Below are positions 1-8,595 of a stretch of 64,000 nucleotides of DNA, one piece after another. The DNA comes from Polaribacter sp. BM10 (lineage in GTDB: Bacteria > Bacteroidota > Bacteroidia > Flavobacteriales > Flavobacteriaceae): assembly GCF_002005425.1 (NCBI RefSeq), contig NZ_CP019704.1:1942001-2006000 (forward strand), written 5' to 3'. Position 1 is the stretch's first letter; each line of letters begins with the position of its first letter. Both the position numbers and the translations under genes were made by a program. The notes under the pieces are model-generated. The model had not been told where the DNA came from. It worked only from the letters and a program-made list of their open reading frames with translations, and did no database searches.

Positions 1-61
1 CTTGATTGGTAACCTCTGGACCAATACCATCTCCCGGAATTACTGCTATTGTATATTTCAT
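1..61 (-). CDS. leuB: 3-isopropylmalate dehydrogenase, N-terminal fragment cut by the window edge
   Basis: Only the first 20 codons lie in the window. They read MKYTIAVIPGDGIGPEVTNQ, the N-terminus of isopropylmalate/isocitrate-type dehydrogenases, with the hallmark IPGDGIGPEV motif that helps form the NAD-binding pocket. LeuB oxidatively decarboxylates 3-isopropylmalate in leucine synthesis. The ATG is 18 bases downstream of the leuA stop codon on the same strand, so the two are almost certainly co-transcribed. An isocitrate dehydrogenase would share the motif, but the leuA neighbour favours LeuB. Confidence 0.9.
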   Translation of the reverse strand, partial: MKYTIAVIPGDGIGPEVTNQ

Positions 62-79
62 ACCTTTATTATTAAATTG

Positions 80-1255
80 TTATGCCATTGCTATTTTAGA
101 AGTCTTATTTACTTCTTTCATTATATTATGAATGTCTTGATCTTTTACTTCTTTTTGCTTGTCTGCTGTTTCAAGAAAAGAGCTATACGCTTGATCTAGT
201 TGAACTTTCGTTAATTCGTAACCAATCTTTTTTGCTCTATAAGCCAATGCTGCTCTACCGCTTCTTGCTGTTAAAACAATTGCACTTTCTGTTACACCTA
301 CATCTTCAGGATCCATAATTTCATAGGTCTCTCTGTTTTTAATTACACCATCTTGATGTATCCCAGAACTATGTGCAAATGCATTTGCACCCACTATTGC
401 TTTGTTTGGTTGTACAGGCATACCCATACTTTCTCTTACCATTATAGATGTATCGTATAATAATTTAGAGTTAACAGTTGTTTCTAAATTTAGGTAAGGA
501 TGTTGTTTTAAAACCATAACAACTTCTTCTAAAGCTGTATTTCCTGCTCTTTCTCCAATACCATTAATTGTACATTCTATTTGTCTTGCTCCGTTTATAA
601 CACCAGCAATAGAGTTTGCAGTAGCCATACCTAAATCGTTATGACAATGACAAGATAAAATTACATTTTCTATACCTTTTACATTTTCTCTTAAATACTT
701 AATTTTTGCACCATATTCTTCTGGTAAACAATACCCTGTAGTATCTGGAATATTTAACACTGTTGCACCTGCTTTAATTACCGCTTCGCAAACCCTTGCC
801 AAATACTCATTATCTGTTCTACCTGCATCTTCTGCGTAAAACTCTACATCATTTACAAAAGACTTAGAATAAGAAACGGCTTTTACAGCTCTTTCTATAA
901 CTTGTTCTCTTGTAGAATTAAACTTAAATTTTATATGAGAATCACTTGTACCAATACCTGTATGAATTCTTGGAAATTTTGCATTTTTTAACGCCTCTGC
1001 TGCAACTTTAATATCATTTTCTACAGCTCTTGTTAAACCGCAAACTGTTGCATTTTTTACAATTTTTGCAATTTCAGAAACCGAATTAAAATCTCCAGGA
1101 CTAGAAACAGGAAAACCAGCTTCTATTACATTTACGCCCAATAAATCTAATCTCTCTGCAATTACTAGTTTTTGATTAGTGTCTAATTTACACCCAGGAA
1201 CCTGCTCTCCATCTCTAAGGGTTGTATCGAAAATTTGTACTTGATTGTCTTGCAT
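80..1255 (-). CDS. leuA: 2-isopropylmalate synthase, short form without the regulatory domain
   Basis: This enzyme condenses 2-oxoisovalerate with acetyl-CoA, the committed step of leucine synthesis. The DRE-TIM barrel is complete: [10 protein letters not shown] at residues 9-18 supplies the metal-binding Asp and catalytic Arg, CHCHNDLG near residue 203 supplies the metal-binding histidines, and [12 protein letters not shown] lies near 236. The protein has 391 residues, while full-length LeuA enzymes have about 510. The missing part corresponds to the C-terminal leucine-binding allosteric domain, so this form may lack classical leucine feedback inhibition. Homocitrate and citramalate synthases are relatives, but leuB directly downstream supports LeuA. 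Confidence 0.9.
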   Translation of the reverse strand: MQDNQVQIFDTTLRDGEQVPGCKLDTNQKLVIAERLDLLGVNVIEAGFPVSSPGDFNSVSEIAKIVKNATVCGLTRAVENDIKVAAEALKNAKFPRIHTGIGTSDSHIKFKFNSTREQVIERAVKAVSYSKSFVNDVEFYAEDAGRTDNEYLARVCEAVIKAGATVLNIPDTTGYCLPEEYGAKIKYLRENVKGIENVILSCHCHNDLGMATANSIAGVINGARQIECTINGIGERAGNTALEEVVMVLKQHPYLNLETTVNSKLLYDTSIMVRESMGMPVQPNKAIVGANAFAHSSGIHQDGVIKNRETYEIMDPEDVGVTESAIVLTARSGRAALAYRAKKIGYELTKVQLDQAYSSFLETADKQKEVKDQDIHNIMKEVNKTSKIAMA

Positions 1256-1286
1256 AATTTGTATAAAGATTGTCCTTATTATAAAT

Positions 1287-1294
1287 CAAATATA
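1287..1294 (-). promoter_or_regulatory. Candidate minus-7 box for leuA
   Basis: The minus strand reads TATATTTG, an exact match to the Bacteroidota TAnnTTTG element, 31 bases before the leuA start codon. No TTTG or TTG lies at the expected 17-23 base spacing, so only half of the promoter is recognisable. Confidence 0.45.
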
Positions 1295-1387
1295 TATCTT
1301 GCCTTTCCAATCTATTTATTAACTTTAGGCAATACACGATTTCTAAAACAAATCAAAAATATTTAAAAAACTGATTATCAATATATT

Positions 1388-2947
1388 ATGAGTAAAATCA
1401 TTACATCCGTCAATCAACAAAATGATGCTTTATTTGTTCTTATTAAGTCTTTAACAAAGTCTGAAAAGAGACAATTTAACCTATATGTAGGTCGATTGGG
1501 TGGTAATATTGATGCAAAGTTTTTTTCTTTATTTAAGTTTTTAGAAAAGCTAAAAGTCTATGATGAAAAAGTAATTATTGGAAGCGGAATTGTATCTAAA
1601 CAACAACTTTCTAATTTAAAAGCGCATTTATATAAACAAATATTAATTAGTCTACGTTTAAACCCTGCTCATAAAAATGTAAGGATCCAAATAAGAGAAC
1701 AATTAGATTTTGCAACAGTACTTTATCAGAAAGGATTATACAAACAAAGTTTAAAACTACTAGAAAAAGCCAAAAACATGGCTTTAGATAATGAAGAGAA
1801 AAATATTGCTTACGAAATAGTAGAATTAGAAAAGGTAATAGAAACACAATATATAACAAGAAGTATTAGCACAAGAGCAGATCAATTATCTGTGCAAGCA
1901 AAAGAGCTAAGTCAGCAGAATGTTATCGCAAGTAAACTCTCTAACTTATCGTTACAGTTATATAGTCACTTATTACAAAATGGTTATGTAAAAAATGAAG
2001 AAGAATTATTGTTTGTAGAGAAGTATTTTAACAGCAAAATGCCTAAATACAAATATCAAAACTTAGGTTTTAGAGAAAAGCTTTGGTTATATAAAGCCCA
2101 TTTGTGGCATAGTTTTTTGATTCAAGATTTTTTACTTAGTTACAAATACGCTAAAAAATGTGTCGATTTATTTGACAATTCTAAATTGATCAACTTACAT
2201 CCCGTTTTTTATTTAAAATCTAAAAACTACCTTTTAGAAGCTTCTTTTTTAGTGAAAAAAACATCAACATTTAAAGAAGAATTAGCTGCATTTGAAACTG
2301 AAATAGATAATAAAGAAATTCCGTTAAACACAAATACAGAACTACTAATATTTTTGTATTTCTACTCTAATAAACTACACCTTCACTTTTTAGAAGGAAC
2401 TTTCGAGCAAGGTGAATATTTAGTAGAAATTATAAATGATAAAATAGAAAAGTATAAAAATAGATTAGACAACCATTATGTAGTACTGCTTTATTATAAA
2501 ATTGCATGTCTGTACTTCGGAATGGGAGAAAACAGGTTATGTATTGCTTATTTACAAAAGATTATTAAGTCTAAAAATTTAAGTTCTGCAGAAGATTTAC
2601 AATGTTTTGCTCGTATATTAAACCTAATAGCACATTACGAATGTGGTTTAGATTATGATTTAGAAAGACAATTTGTAGACACTTATAAGTTTCTATTAAA
2701 AATGGAAAACTTGCAAGAAGTACAAAAAGTGTTTTTAACTTCTATTAGAGATTTAAGCGATGTTTTTCCGCATGAAATTAAAAACGAATTCAAAAAAATT
2801 CATGCAAAACTTAAAGTCTTCGAAAATCATCCGTATGAAAAAAGAGCTTTCTTATACTTAGATATTTTATCTTGGTTAGAAAGTAAGATCGAAAACAAAA
2901 CTATAGCTACAATAATTAAAGAAAAATCAAAATTGATTTCAAAATAA
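1388..2947 (+). CDS. Conserved helical-repeat (TPR-like) protein of unknown function
   Basis: I do not recognise a named family. The 519-residue product has no signal peptide or membrane segment, so it is predicted to be cytoplasmic. It is rich in Lys, Glu, Leu and Tyr and looks all-helical. Paired-helix stretches such as LYQKGLYKQSLKLLEKAKNM (about residues 111-130) and the segment near CIAYLQKIIK resemble tetratricopeptide units, suggesting a protein-interaction scaffold. It is divergent from leuA with 132 bases between them, and the thr leader follows downstream. Codon use matches its neighbours. A function should not be assigned from sequence alone. Confidence 0.75.
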   Translation: MSKIITSVNQQNDALFVLIKSLTKSEKRQFNLYVGRLGGNIDAKFFSLFKFLEKLKVYDEKVIIGSGIVSKQQLSNLKAHLYKQILISLRLNPAHKNVRIQIREQLDFATVLYQKGLYKQSLKLLEKAKNMALDNEEKNIAYEIVELEKVIETQYITRSISTRADQLSVQAKELSQQNVIASKLSNLSLQLYSHLLQNGYVKNEEELLFVEKYFNSKMPKYKYQNLGFREKLWLYKAHLWHSFLIQDFLLSYKYAKKCVDLFDNSKLINLHPVFYLKSKNYLLEASFLVKKTSTFKEELAAFETEIDNKEIPLNTNTELLIFLYFYSNKLHLHFLEGTFEQGEYLVEIINDKIEKYKNRLDNHYVVLLYYKIACLYFGMGENRLCIAYLQKIIKSKNLSSAEDLQCFARILNLIAHYECGLDYDLERQFVDTYKFLLKMENLQEVQKVFLTSIRDLSDVFPHEIKNEFKKIHAKLKVFENHPYEKRAFLYLDILSWLESKIENKTIATIIKEKSKLISK

Positions 2948-3051
2948 TTTCATATTTATATTTTTAACACTCAAATTTTACAGATTACACATAAATCAAC
3001 CTAAAAGTTAAAATAATTCTCATTATTTAAGCCGCTATTAAATATAAATAA

Positions 3052-3059
3052 TACATTTG
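3052..3059 (+). promoter_or_regulatory. Candidate minus-7 box of the thr operon
   Basis: TACATTTG matches TAnnTTTG exactly and sits upstream of the Thr-rich leader peptide. No good TTTG element is visible 17-23 bases upstream. Transcription would begin near 3065, giving an mRNA leader of about 200 bases before thrA, long enough for attenuation. Confidence 0.5.
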
Positions 3060-3063
3060 TTGC

Positions 3064-3168
3064 GTGAGTAATTCTAATTTAAATACAAAAGCTTTAAAAA
3101 CTATTTCTATAGTTGGTATTTCTATGGCTACTATTACACGCACATCTTCTACAACAATTACCCTTTAG
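3064..3168 (+). CDS. Threonine operon leader peptide
   Basis: An open frame from GTG 3064 to TAG 3168 encodes 34 residues. An internal ATG at 3124 would give the 14-residue peptide MATITRTSSTTITL. That tail has six Thr and two Ile codons, the composition expected of a thr attenuator, by analogy with the Thr/Ile-rich ThrL of enteric bacteria. It lies about 100 bases upstream of thrA, and a hairpin with a T run overlaps its stop codon. The true start is uncertain: GTG lies only four bases after the minus-7 box, which would make it a leaderless start, while ATG 3124 would leave a normal 5' leader. Confidence 0.7.
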   Translation: MSNSNLNTKALKTISIVGISMATITRTSSTTITL

Positions 3169-3176
3169 GGGTTTTT
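3159..3176 (+). terminator. Attenuator-like hairpin in the thr leader
   Basis: ACCC and GGGT can pair around TTTAG and are followed at once by a run of T, the layout of a short intrinsic terminator. The stem overlaps the leader-peptide stop codon. The stem is only four pairs, and a competing helix (GGGGT with ACCTT at about 3193-3197) is possible, so the exact regulatory fold is not resolved. Confidence 0.4.
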
Positions 3177-3265
3177 ATATATTCATATCACCTTAGGTTA
3201 TACATAATTTCGATTTCTCGAAGTTACATCAATAAAAAATAAATTACACAAACTATTCATTACCA

Positions 3266-5704
3266 ATGAAAGTATTAAAATTTGGCGGATCATCTGTCGC
3301 AAGCTCAGAAAACATAGAAAAAGTTTTAGCCATAGTTGCTAAAGAATCTAAAAACGAAAAAGCAGTAATTGTTGTTTCTGCTTTTGGTAAAACCACAGAC
3401 AAACTTTTAGCCGCAGCAAACGAGGCTATTGTTGATATCAATATTGCTAAAAACACTTTAGAAACTATAAAAAATTTACATTTTGAAATTATAGAAAACC
3501 TTATCACTAAAGATATTGATGTAGTTTCAAAAGAAGTTTTTGACTTATTTAAAAGATTAAATTCTATTTACGAAGGTATCTTTTTACTACAAGAATTATC
3601 TGATAAAACATTAGCAAAAGTTGCTAGTTTTGGCGAAAGATTATCTTCTTTTATTATTGCCAATGCTGCTAAAGAAACTTTAAATGCTAGCCATAAAGAA
3701 AGTAGAGATTTAATAATTACAAACAACAATCACCTAAACGCACAGGTTAATTTTAAAATTTCTAACGAAAACATTACCACTTACTTTAACAACAATAATA
3801 ATCAAGTGGTTATTTTAGGCGGATTTATTGCATCTAATTCTGCTAAAGAAACTACCACTTTAGGTAGAGGTGGTTCAGATTTTACAGCTTCTATTTATGC
3901 AGCTGCATTAGATGCCAATGAGCTTCAAATCTGGACAGATGTTAGCGGAATGTACACAGCAAATCCTAGAATTGTAAAACAAGCTTTTCCAATTTCAGAA
4001 ATTTCTTATGAAGAAGCAATGGAATTGTCTCATTTCGGAGCAAAAGTATTGTATCCACCAACAATTCAGCCATCTTTAAGAAAAGAAATTCCTATTAGAA
4101 TTAAAAATACTTTCGACCCAGAAAATAGCGGAACTCTAATTTCTAAAAATCCAAAAAACAATAACGGAGTAAAAGGAATTTCTCATATTGAAGACATCAG
4201 CTTAATTACTCTAGAAGGTGGCGGAATGATTGGAATTCCAGGTTTTTCAAAACGCTTATTTGAAACACTTTCTCAAGAAAAAATAAATGTAGTTTTTATA
4301 ACTCAGGCTTCTTCAGAACACTCAATCTGTGTTGGTGTTTATGAAAATGATGCTTTAAAATCTAAAGAATTATTAGAAGAAACTTTTAGCATAGAAATTG
4401 CTAGAAAAAAAATAAAACCAATTATTGTAGAAAGTAATTTGGCAATTATTGCTGTTGTTGGTGAAAGCATGAAAAATCATCAAGGTTTAAGCGGTCAAAT
4501 GTTTAGCGCATTGGGTAGAAACAACGTAAATGTTAGAGCAATTGCCCAAGGATCATCAGAAAAAAACATTTCTGCAGTAATTAATAAATATGATGCTAAA
4601 AAGGCTCTTACAACTTTACACGAGCAGTTTTTTGAAGAAAAAATAAAACAATTAAACCTTTTTGTAACAGGTGTTGGTAATGTTGGCGAACGATTTTTAG
4701 CTCAAATTAATCAGCAAAAAAAGTTTCTAAAAGAAAACTTAAAATTAAAAATTAAAGTGATTGGTATTGCAAATTCTAAAAAAATGTTTTTTGATGAAAG
4801 TGGTATCAATTTAAAAAACTGGAAAGAGGCTTTAAATAACGGCGAACCAACTAGTCTTGATAGTTTTTATAATAAAGTTAAGGCATGCAACCTAGTAAAC
4901 AGCGTATTTGTAGATAATACAGCAAATAAAGAAGTATCAGAAATTTACGAAAAATATTTACGTGAAAGTATTTCTGTAGTTACTTGTAATAAAATTGCTT
5001 GCGCATCTAGCTTTAGTAATTACAAAACCTTAAAAGAAGTTTCTAGAAAATATAATGCTTCATTTTTATTCGAAACAAATGTTGGTGCCGGTTTACCAAT
5101 TATAGACACACTAAAAAACTTGATAAATTCTGGCGATAGAATTCATAAAATTCAAGCAGTTTTATCTGGTAGTTTAAACTTTGTTTTTAATAATTTTGAT
5201 GAAGACGCTACTTTTCATGATGTTGTTGCAGAAGCTCAAAAAGAAGGTTATACAGAACCAGACCCAAAAATAGATTTAAGCGGTGTAGATGTTGCTAGAA
5301 AAATTTTAATCTTAGCTAGAGAAAGCGGCTATAATTTAGAATTAGAAGACATTAAAAACAACTCTTTTTTGCTAGAAGAAAGTCTTGCAACTTCAAATAA
5401 CAAAGATTTTTATGATTCGTTAATTAAAAATGAAACACATTTTCAGCATATTTTTCAAGAAGCAAACGATAAAGAGTGTAGATTAAAGTATGTTGCCGAA
5501 TTCGAAAACGGTAAAGCAAATGTTGGTTTACAACATATTTCTGCAGATCATCCTTTTTATAATTTAGAAGGTAGCGATAATATTGTACTTTTCTTTACAG
5601 AAAGATATCCAGAAAATCCGTTAATTATAAAAGGTGCTGGTGCAGGTGCAGATGTTACTGCTTCTGGTATTTTTGCTGATGTTATTAGAATTGCAAATCA
5701 ATAA
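3266..5704 (+). CDS. thrA: Bifunctional aspartokinase / homoserine dehydrogenase
   Basis: This fusion catalyses the first and third steps from aspartate to homoserine. The N-terminal kinase starts with KFGGSSVASSEN at residues 5-16. Tandem ACT-type regulatory segments occupy roughly residues 310-450. The homoserine dehydrogenase half begins near residue 465 with the NAD-binding FVTGVGNVGERF. LSGSLNFVFN and GYTEPDPKIDLSGVDVARK are the usual substrate-site signatures. Its 812 residues are normal for the fusion. It opens a thrA-thrB-thrC operon preceded by a Thr-rich leader peptide, so transcription is probably attenuated by charged tRNA-Thr. The ACT domains suggest added threonine feedback on the enzyme. 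Confidence 0.96.
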   Translation: MKVLKFGGSSVASSENIEKVLAIVAKESKNEKAVIVVSAFGKTTDKLLAAANEAIVDINIAKNTLETIKNLHFEIIENLITKDIDVVSKEVFDLFKRLNSIYEGIFLLQELSDKTLAKVASFGERLSSFIIANAAKETLNASHKESRDLIITNNNHLNAQVNFKISNENITTYFNNNNNQVVILGGFIASNSAKETTTLGRGGSDFTASIYAAALDANELQIWTDVSGMYTANPRIVKQAFPISEISYEEAMELSHFGAKVLYPPTIQPSLRKEIPIRIKNTFDPENSGTLISKNPKNNNGVKGISHIEDISLITLEGGGMIGIPGFSKRLFETLSQEKINVVFITQASSEHSICVGVYENDALKSKELLEETFSIEIARKKIKPIIVESNLAIIAVVGESMKNHQGLSGQMFSALGRNNVNVRAIAQGSSEKNISAVINKYDAKKALTTLHEQFFEEKIKQLNLFVTGVGNVGERFLAQINQQKKFLKENLKLKIKVIGIANSKKMFFDESGINLKNWKEALNNGEPTSLDSFYNKVKACNLVNSVFVDNTANKEVSEIYEKYLRESISVVTCNKIACASSFSNYKTLKEVSRKYNASFLFETNVGAGLPIIDTLKNLINSGDRIHKIQAVLSGSLNFVFNNFDEDATFHDVVAEAQKEGYTEPDPKIDLSGVDVARKILILARESGYNLELEDIKNNSFLLEESLATSNNKDFYDSLIKNETHFQHIFQEANDKECRLKYVAEFENGKANVGLQHISADHPFYNLEGSDNIVLFFTERYPENPLIIKGAGAGADVTASGIFADVIRIANQ

Positions 5705-5708
5705 AATA

Positions 5709-6638
5709 ATGAATTATCTAAAAATATTTTCTCCGGCAACAGTTGCCAATGTTTCTTGCGGATTCGATTCTCTTGGCTTTGCTGTTGATACTATTGGCGA
5801 TGAAATGACTTTTACTAAAACGCAAGAAAAAGGAGTTAAAATAACAAATATTACAGGCGCAAATTTAACGTATGATATTGATAAAAACGCAGCAAGTGCA
5901 GTTGTAAAAAAAATGTTAGAAGATGCTAATGCAGGTTTTGGTGTAGCATTAACAATTCACAAAGGTTTTTCTCCGGGTAGTGGCTTAGGTAGTTCTGCTG
6001 CAAGTGCTGCGGGCGCTGCTTTTGGTGCAAATAAATTACTCAACAACGTGTTTTCTAATTTAGAACTTACAAAATTTGCTATGTTTGGCGAAAAAGTTGC
6101 TTGCGGTTCTGCAATTGCAGATAATGTTGCAGCTGCAATTTATGGTGGTTTTGTATTGGTTAGAAGCTACGAGCCTTTAGAAATCATAAAGTTACCTGTA
6201 CCAAATGAGTTAAGAGCTGTTGCTATTCATCCGCAGATAGAAGTAAAAACAAAAGATGCTAGAGAAGTTTTACCTTCTAAAATAGCCTTAAACGATGCAG
6301 TTACACAATGGGCAAATGTTGGTGGGTTAATTAGCGGTTTGTACACAAACAATTATCAATTAATTAGTAATTCTTTGGTTGATATTATAATAGAACCGCA
6401 TCGAAAAAAATTAATTCCGTTTTTTGACAATGTAAAAAATAGCGCTTTAAAAGCAGGTGCTTTAGGAGCTGGAATTAGTGGTTCTGGTCCAACAATTTTT
6501 GCACTTTGTAAAGGTGACGAAATTGCCAATAAAGTACATCAAAGCATCAAAGAAACTTACAAAGAAACAGGTATCGATTTTGAAATCTACATTTCGAAAG
6601 TAAATCCTGGAGGTATGAAAATATTAAATAGTAATTAA
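5709..6638 (+). CDS. thrB: Homoserine kinase
   Basis: This GHMP-family kinase phosphorylates homoserine. It starts MNYLKIFSPATVANVSCGFD, the standard N-terminus. The ATP-binding loop GFSPGSGLGSSAASAAGAA is at about residues 90-108, and the C-terminal GAGISGSGPTIFAL motif is present. I chose ATG 5709, four bases after the thrA stop, giving 309 residues. A longer reading from 5634 would overlap thrA by 71 bases and add a non-homologous leader. The tight spacing shows operon organisation and probable translational coupling with thrA. Confidence 0.95.
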   Translation: MNYLKIFSPATVANVSCGFDSLGFAVDTIGDEMTFTKTQEKGVKITNITGANLTYDIDKNAASAVVKKMLEDANAGFGVALTIHKGFSPGSGLGSSAASAAGAAFGANKLLNNVFSNLELTKFAMFGEKVACGSAIADNVAAAIYGGFVLVRSYEPLEIIKLPVPNELRAVAIHPQIEVKTKDAREVLPSKIALNDAVTQWANVGGLISGLYTNNYQLISNSLVDIIIEPHRKKLIPFFDNVKNSALKAGALGAGISGSGPTIFALCKGDEIANKVHQSIKETYKETGIDFEIYISKVNPGGMKILNSN

Positions 6639-6640
6639 TC

Positions 6641-6715
6641 GTCATGACGAAGCAAGAAAATGACTGAAGTAATCTCTTTCTAAAAAATAGGTTGCTTCGT
6701 TTCTCTCGCAATGAC
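6641..6715. repeat. Imperfect palindromic intergenic repeat between thrB and thrC
   Basis: The ends are inverted copies: GTCAT at 6641 with ATGAC ending at 6715, and GAAGCAA (6649-6655) with TTGCTTC (6692-6698). The right half reads TTGCTTCGTTTCTCTCGCAATGAC. From memory, this GTCATTGCGAG...GAAGCAA motif resembles small dispersed palindromic repeats found between genes in many bacteria. Inside the thr operon it would be transcribed and could fold as a long imperfect hairpin. Its right end supplies the ATG at 6711, which argues against using that ATG as the thrC start. Confidence 0.65.
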
Positions 6716-6731
6716 TAATAATCAAAAAAAA

Positions 6732-8015
6732 ATGAACTATTACAGTTTACATCATAAATCACCAAAATCAACATTTAAAAACGCCGTTGTACAAGGTTTA
6801 GCAAAAGATAGAGGAATTTATTTCCCAGATAACATCACGCCACTTTCTAGCGATTTCATCGAAAATATTTCAGATTACTCTAATCATGAAATTGCTTATG
6901 AAGTAATTAAACAATTTGTAGGTGATGAAATTCCGACAGAAAAATTAAAAGAAATTATTTCAAATACAGTTTCGTTTGATTTTCCATTGGTGAAGGTTGA
7001 TAAAAATGTTGCGTCTTTAGAACTTTTTCACGGACCAACAATGGCTTTTAAAGATGTTGGTGCAAAATTTATGGCACAATGCCTAGAGTATTTTAATAAA
7101 GACAATTCAGAAGAAGTAACTGTTTTAGTTGCAACTTCTGGAGACACAGGTGGCGCGGTAGCTAATGGATTTTTAGGTGCAAAAGGTGTAAATGTTGTTA
7201 TTTTATACCCTTCAGGCAAAGTAAGCGACATTCAAGAAAAACAATTAACAACTTTAGGACAAAATATAACAGCTTTAGAAGTAGATGGTGTTTTTGACGA
7301 TTGCCAAGAAATGGTAAAAACTGCTTTTTTAGATAAAGAAATAACCAAAACTTTAACCTCTGCAAATTCTATTAACGTAGCAAGATGGTTACCACAAATG
7401 TTTTATTTTTTCTTTGCTTATAAAGAACTACATAAGCAACATAAAGATATTATTTTTTCTGTTCCTAGCGGAAACTTTGGTAATATTTGTGCCGGAATTA
7501 TGGCTCAGAAAATCGGCTTACCTGTAAAGCATTTTGTTGCATCAACAAACGTTAATGATACAGTACCAAATTATTTAAAAGAAGGTATTTACAAGCCAAA
7601 ACCATCAAAAGCAACTATTTCTAATGCGATGGATGTTGGAAACCCAAGTAACTTTATAAGAATTCAAGAATTATTTAATAATGATTTAGAAGCTTTAAAA
7701 AATGCATTTTCTTCTTACAGTTTTTCTGATGATGAAACAAAAGCAACAATGAAAGAAATTTATAAAAACTCTGGTTATGTCGCAGATCCTCATGGCGCTG
7801 TTGGTTATCTAGGTTTACAAGAATATAAATTAAAAGATAGTGATTTTGGTATTTTTTTAGAAACTGCGCATCCTGTTAAGTTTTTAGATATTGTAGAAGA
7901 AACATTGCCCGTTAAGGTTGAAATTCCTACGCAAATAAAAAAGGTAATTAATAATAAAAAAGTTTCTTTAAAAGTCTCTAATTATCAAGACTTAAAAGAT
8001 TTTCTTTTAAAATAA
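6732..8015 (+). CDS. thrC: Threonine synthase
   Basis: This PLP enzyme converts O-phosphohomoserine to threonine. It begins MNYYSLHHKSPKSTFKNAV, followed by the GIYFP signature of the threonine synthase N-terminal domain. The PLP lysine lies in HGPTMAFKDVGAKF at about residues 101-114, and the phosphate-binding loop is ATSGDTGGAVANG. I chose ATG 6732 (427 residues) because the upstream ATG 6711 lies inside the palindromic repeat and adds only seven non-conserved residues. It is the last gene of the thr operon, ending just before a strong bidirectional terminator. Confidence 0.95.
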   Translation: MNYYSLHHKSPKSTFKNAVVQGLAKDRGIYFPDNITPLSSDFIENISDYSNHEIAYEVIKQFVGDEIPTEKLKEIISNTVSFDFPLVKVDKNVASLELFHGPTMAFKDVGAKFMAQCLEYFNKDNSEEVTVLVATSGDTGGAVANGFLGAKGVNVVILYPSGKVSDIQEKQLTTLGQNITALEVDGVFDDCQEMVKTAFLDKEITKTLTSANSINVARWLPQMFYFFFAYKELHKQHKDIIFSVPSGNFGNICAGIMAQKIGLPVKHFVASTNVNDTVPNYLKEGIYKPKPSKATISNAMDVGNPSNFIRIQELFNNDLEALKNAFSSYSFSDDETKATMKEIYKNSGYVADPHGAVGYLGLQEYKLKDSDFGIFLETAHPVKFLDIVEETLPVKVEIPTQIKKVINNKKVSLKVSNYQDLKDFLLK

Positions 8016-8031
8016 TAACTTTTTAAAGCAT

Positions 8032-8070
8032 AAAAAAAAGGATTACAACAGAGCTGTAATCCTTTTTTTT
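8032..8070. terminator. Bidirectional terminator between thrC and the VOC gene
   Basis: GGATTACA (8040-8047) pairs perfectly with TGTAATCC (8055-8062) around a seven-base loop. Eight A flank the left side and eight T the right, so the hairpin can stop transcription from both convergent genes. Confidence 0.92.
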
Positions 8071-8086
8071 ATGTTATAATAGAAAT

Positions 8087-8485
8087 TTAGTTTTTAGCAT
8101 TCACCATCCAATTTACACCAAACTCATCTGTACATCTACCAAAAAAACCCCATTCTCTTTCTCTAAACTCGTGATGCACAACTCCGTTTTTAGATAAATT
8201 TTCAAAAACAGATTCTGCTTCTTCTTTTTGATTAAAATCTACACTCATATGCACTTGATTTCCAGAATTTATTGGAGTATCTGGCGCAGCATCATAAGCC
8301 ATAAAATTCACACCTTTACCTTTTAATTCTGCGTGTTGTAATTTTTTTCTATATGATGATGGCACATCAATTTTTTTGTCTTCGTATGTTATTCTATTCT
8401 CTACTTTTGCATCAAATAATTCTCCATAAAAATTTAATGCCTCTTGACAATTTCCATCGAACGCTAAATAAGATTGTACTTTCAT
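8087..8485 (-). CDS. VOC family (PhnB-like) protein
   Basis: The 132-residue product has the single-domain PhnB/glyoxalase-like pattern of the vicinal oxygen chelate superfamily. It opens with a strand, MKVQSYLAFDGNCQEALNFY, then a helix ending in the Y-x-x-x-F-x-A motif, and closes with WGFFGRCTDEFGVNWMVN, typical of the family C-terminus. Members bind metal or small molecules and include fosfomycin- and bleomycin-resistance proteins, but the substrate cannot be deduced here. It is predicted to be cytoplasmic and transcribed alone, ending at the shared terminator with thrC. Confidence 0.85.
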   Translation of the reverse strand: MKVQSYLAFDGNCQEALNFYGELFDAKVENRITYEDKKIDVPSSYRKKLQHAELKGKGVNFMAYDAAPDTPINSGNQVHMSVDFNQKEEAESVFENLSKNGVVHHEFREREWGFFGRCTDEFGVNWMVNAKN

Positions 8486-8595
8486 TTTTCTAAATTTTAA
8501 AGATTAATATTCTATGATTCAAAAATAGAATACTACTACTTTTCGCATTAGCTTAAATGATTTTTATATTAACGCTATCTCTATTTTAAGATAAA

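Noticed and set aside
2-199. Plus-strand open frame at the window start
   Set aside because: It is antisense to leuB and leuA and has low-complexity hydrophobic content from reversed coding DNA.
1256-1387. Leucine leader peptide upstream of leuA
   Set aside because: No frame rich in Leu codons and no terminator hairpin is visible in this gap.
2948-3051. Small gene between the helical protein and the thr leader
   Set aside because: No frame with a credible start and gene-like codon use is present; it appears to be plain AT-rich spacer.
5634-5708. Longer thrB starting inside thrA
   Set aside because: The extra 25 residues overlap thrA coding sequence and are unlike homoserine kinase; ATG 5709 gives the family N-terminus.
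6711-6731. Upstream ATG for thrC
   Set aside because: This ATG belongs to the right end of the palindromic repeat; ATG 6732 gives the normal start.
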